The notes beneath the pieces were generated by a model. The model saw only the letters and a program-made list of their open reading frames with translations. It was not told where the DNA came from and searched no databases. The position numbers and the translations under genes are program-made. A DNA stretch of 5,744 nucleotides from Fidelibacterota bacterium UBA6817 (lineage in GTDB: Bacteria; Fidelibacterota; Fidelibacteria; Fidelibacterales; Fidelibacteraceae): contig DKER01000208.1 in the NCBI GenBank assembly GCA_002452555.1, positions 286 through 6,029 on the forward strand. Direction: 5' to 3'. Position 1 is the stretch's first letter; every line of letters begins with the position of its first letter. This document shows, piece by piece, positions 5,744 to 5,744 of the stretch.

Positions 5744-5744
5744 C

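Noticed and set aside
1..5744. CRISPR arrays, tRNA or rRNA genes, insertion sequences, attachment sites
   Set aside because: I saw no regularly spaced repeats, no tRNA-like clover leaf, no transposase reading frame and no flanking repeats. Nearly all the sequence is accounted for by six genes.

Overview
The window looks like a chromosomal segment from a Gram-negative bacterium of the Bacteroidota / FCB superphylum. The strongest taxonomic clue is the C-terminus of the largest gene. It carries a type IX secretion (T9SS) type A sorting domain with the YPNPFN opening and a KVMLLK ending. That form is common in Bacteroidota and in FCB relatives such as Ignavibacteria, Calditrichota and Marinimicrobia. 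The phylum cannot be fixed from this sequence alone. The genetic code looks standard: TGA ends four of the six genes whose stops are visible.

Left part, plus strand (1-1097): the tail of a MoxR-type AAA+ ATPase, then 3 bases later a complete DUF58/VWA-like protein. This is the classic MoxR-DUF58 chaperone/metal-binding pair and is unrelated to the rest of the window. It ends only 12 bases before a convergent gene.

Right part, minus strand (read from 5743 down to 1110): the C-terminus of an SGNH/GDSL hydrolase; a single-domain GHL10-type (DUF187, 'family 10 glycosylhydrolase-like') lipoprotein; a paralogous three-domain protein (GHL10, golvesin-like beta domain, T9SS sorting domain); a 151-base gap; and nagA, encoding N-acetylglucosamine-6-phosphate deacetylase. 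The first three genes are tightly packed (an 11-base gap, then an ATGA overlap) and are very probably one operon. nagA may be in the same transcript or have its own AT-rich promoter.

A coherent reading (inference) is a pathway for breaking down an amino-sugar polymer, either peptidoglycan glycan strands or another GlcNAc polymer. An esterase-type SGNH enzyme and two glycan hydrolases, one predicted to be lipid-anchored and one T9SS-exported, would act outside the cytoplasm. NagA would channel the resulting GlcNAc-6-P into central metabolism. The points most worth following up are the tandem GHL10 paralogs sent to two different locations, the loss in the exported copy of one Asp of the usual Asp-Asp pair, and a 9-A homopolymer in the signal-peptide region of that same copy.
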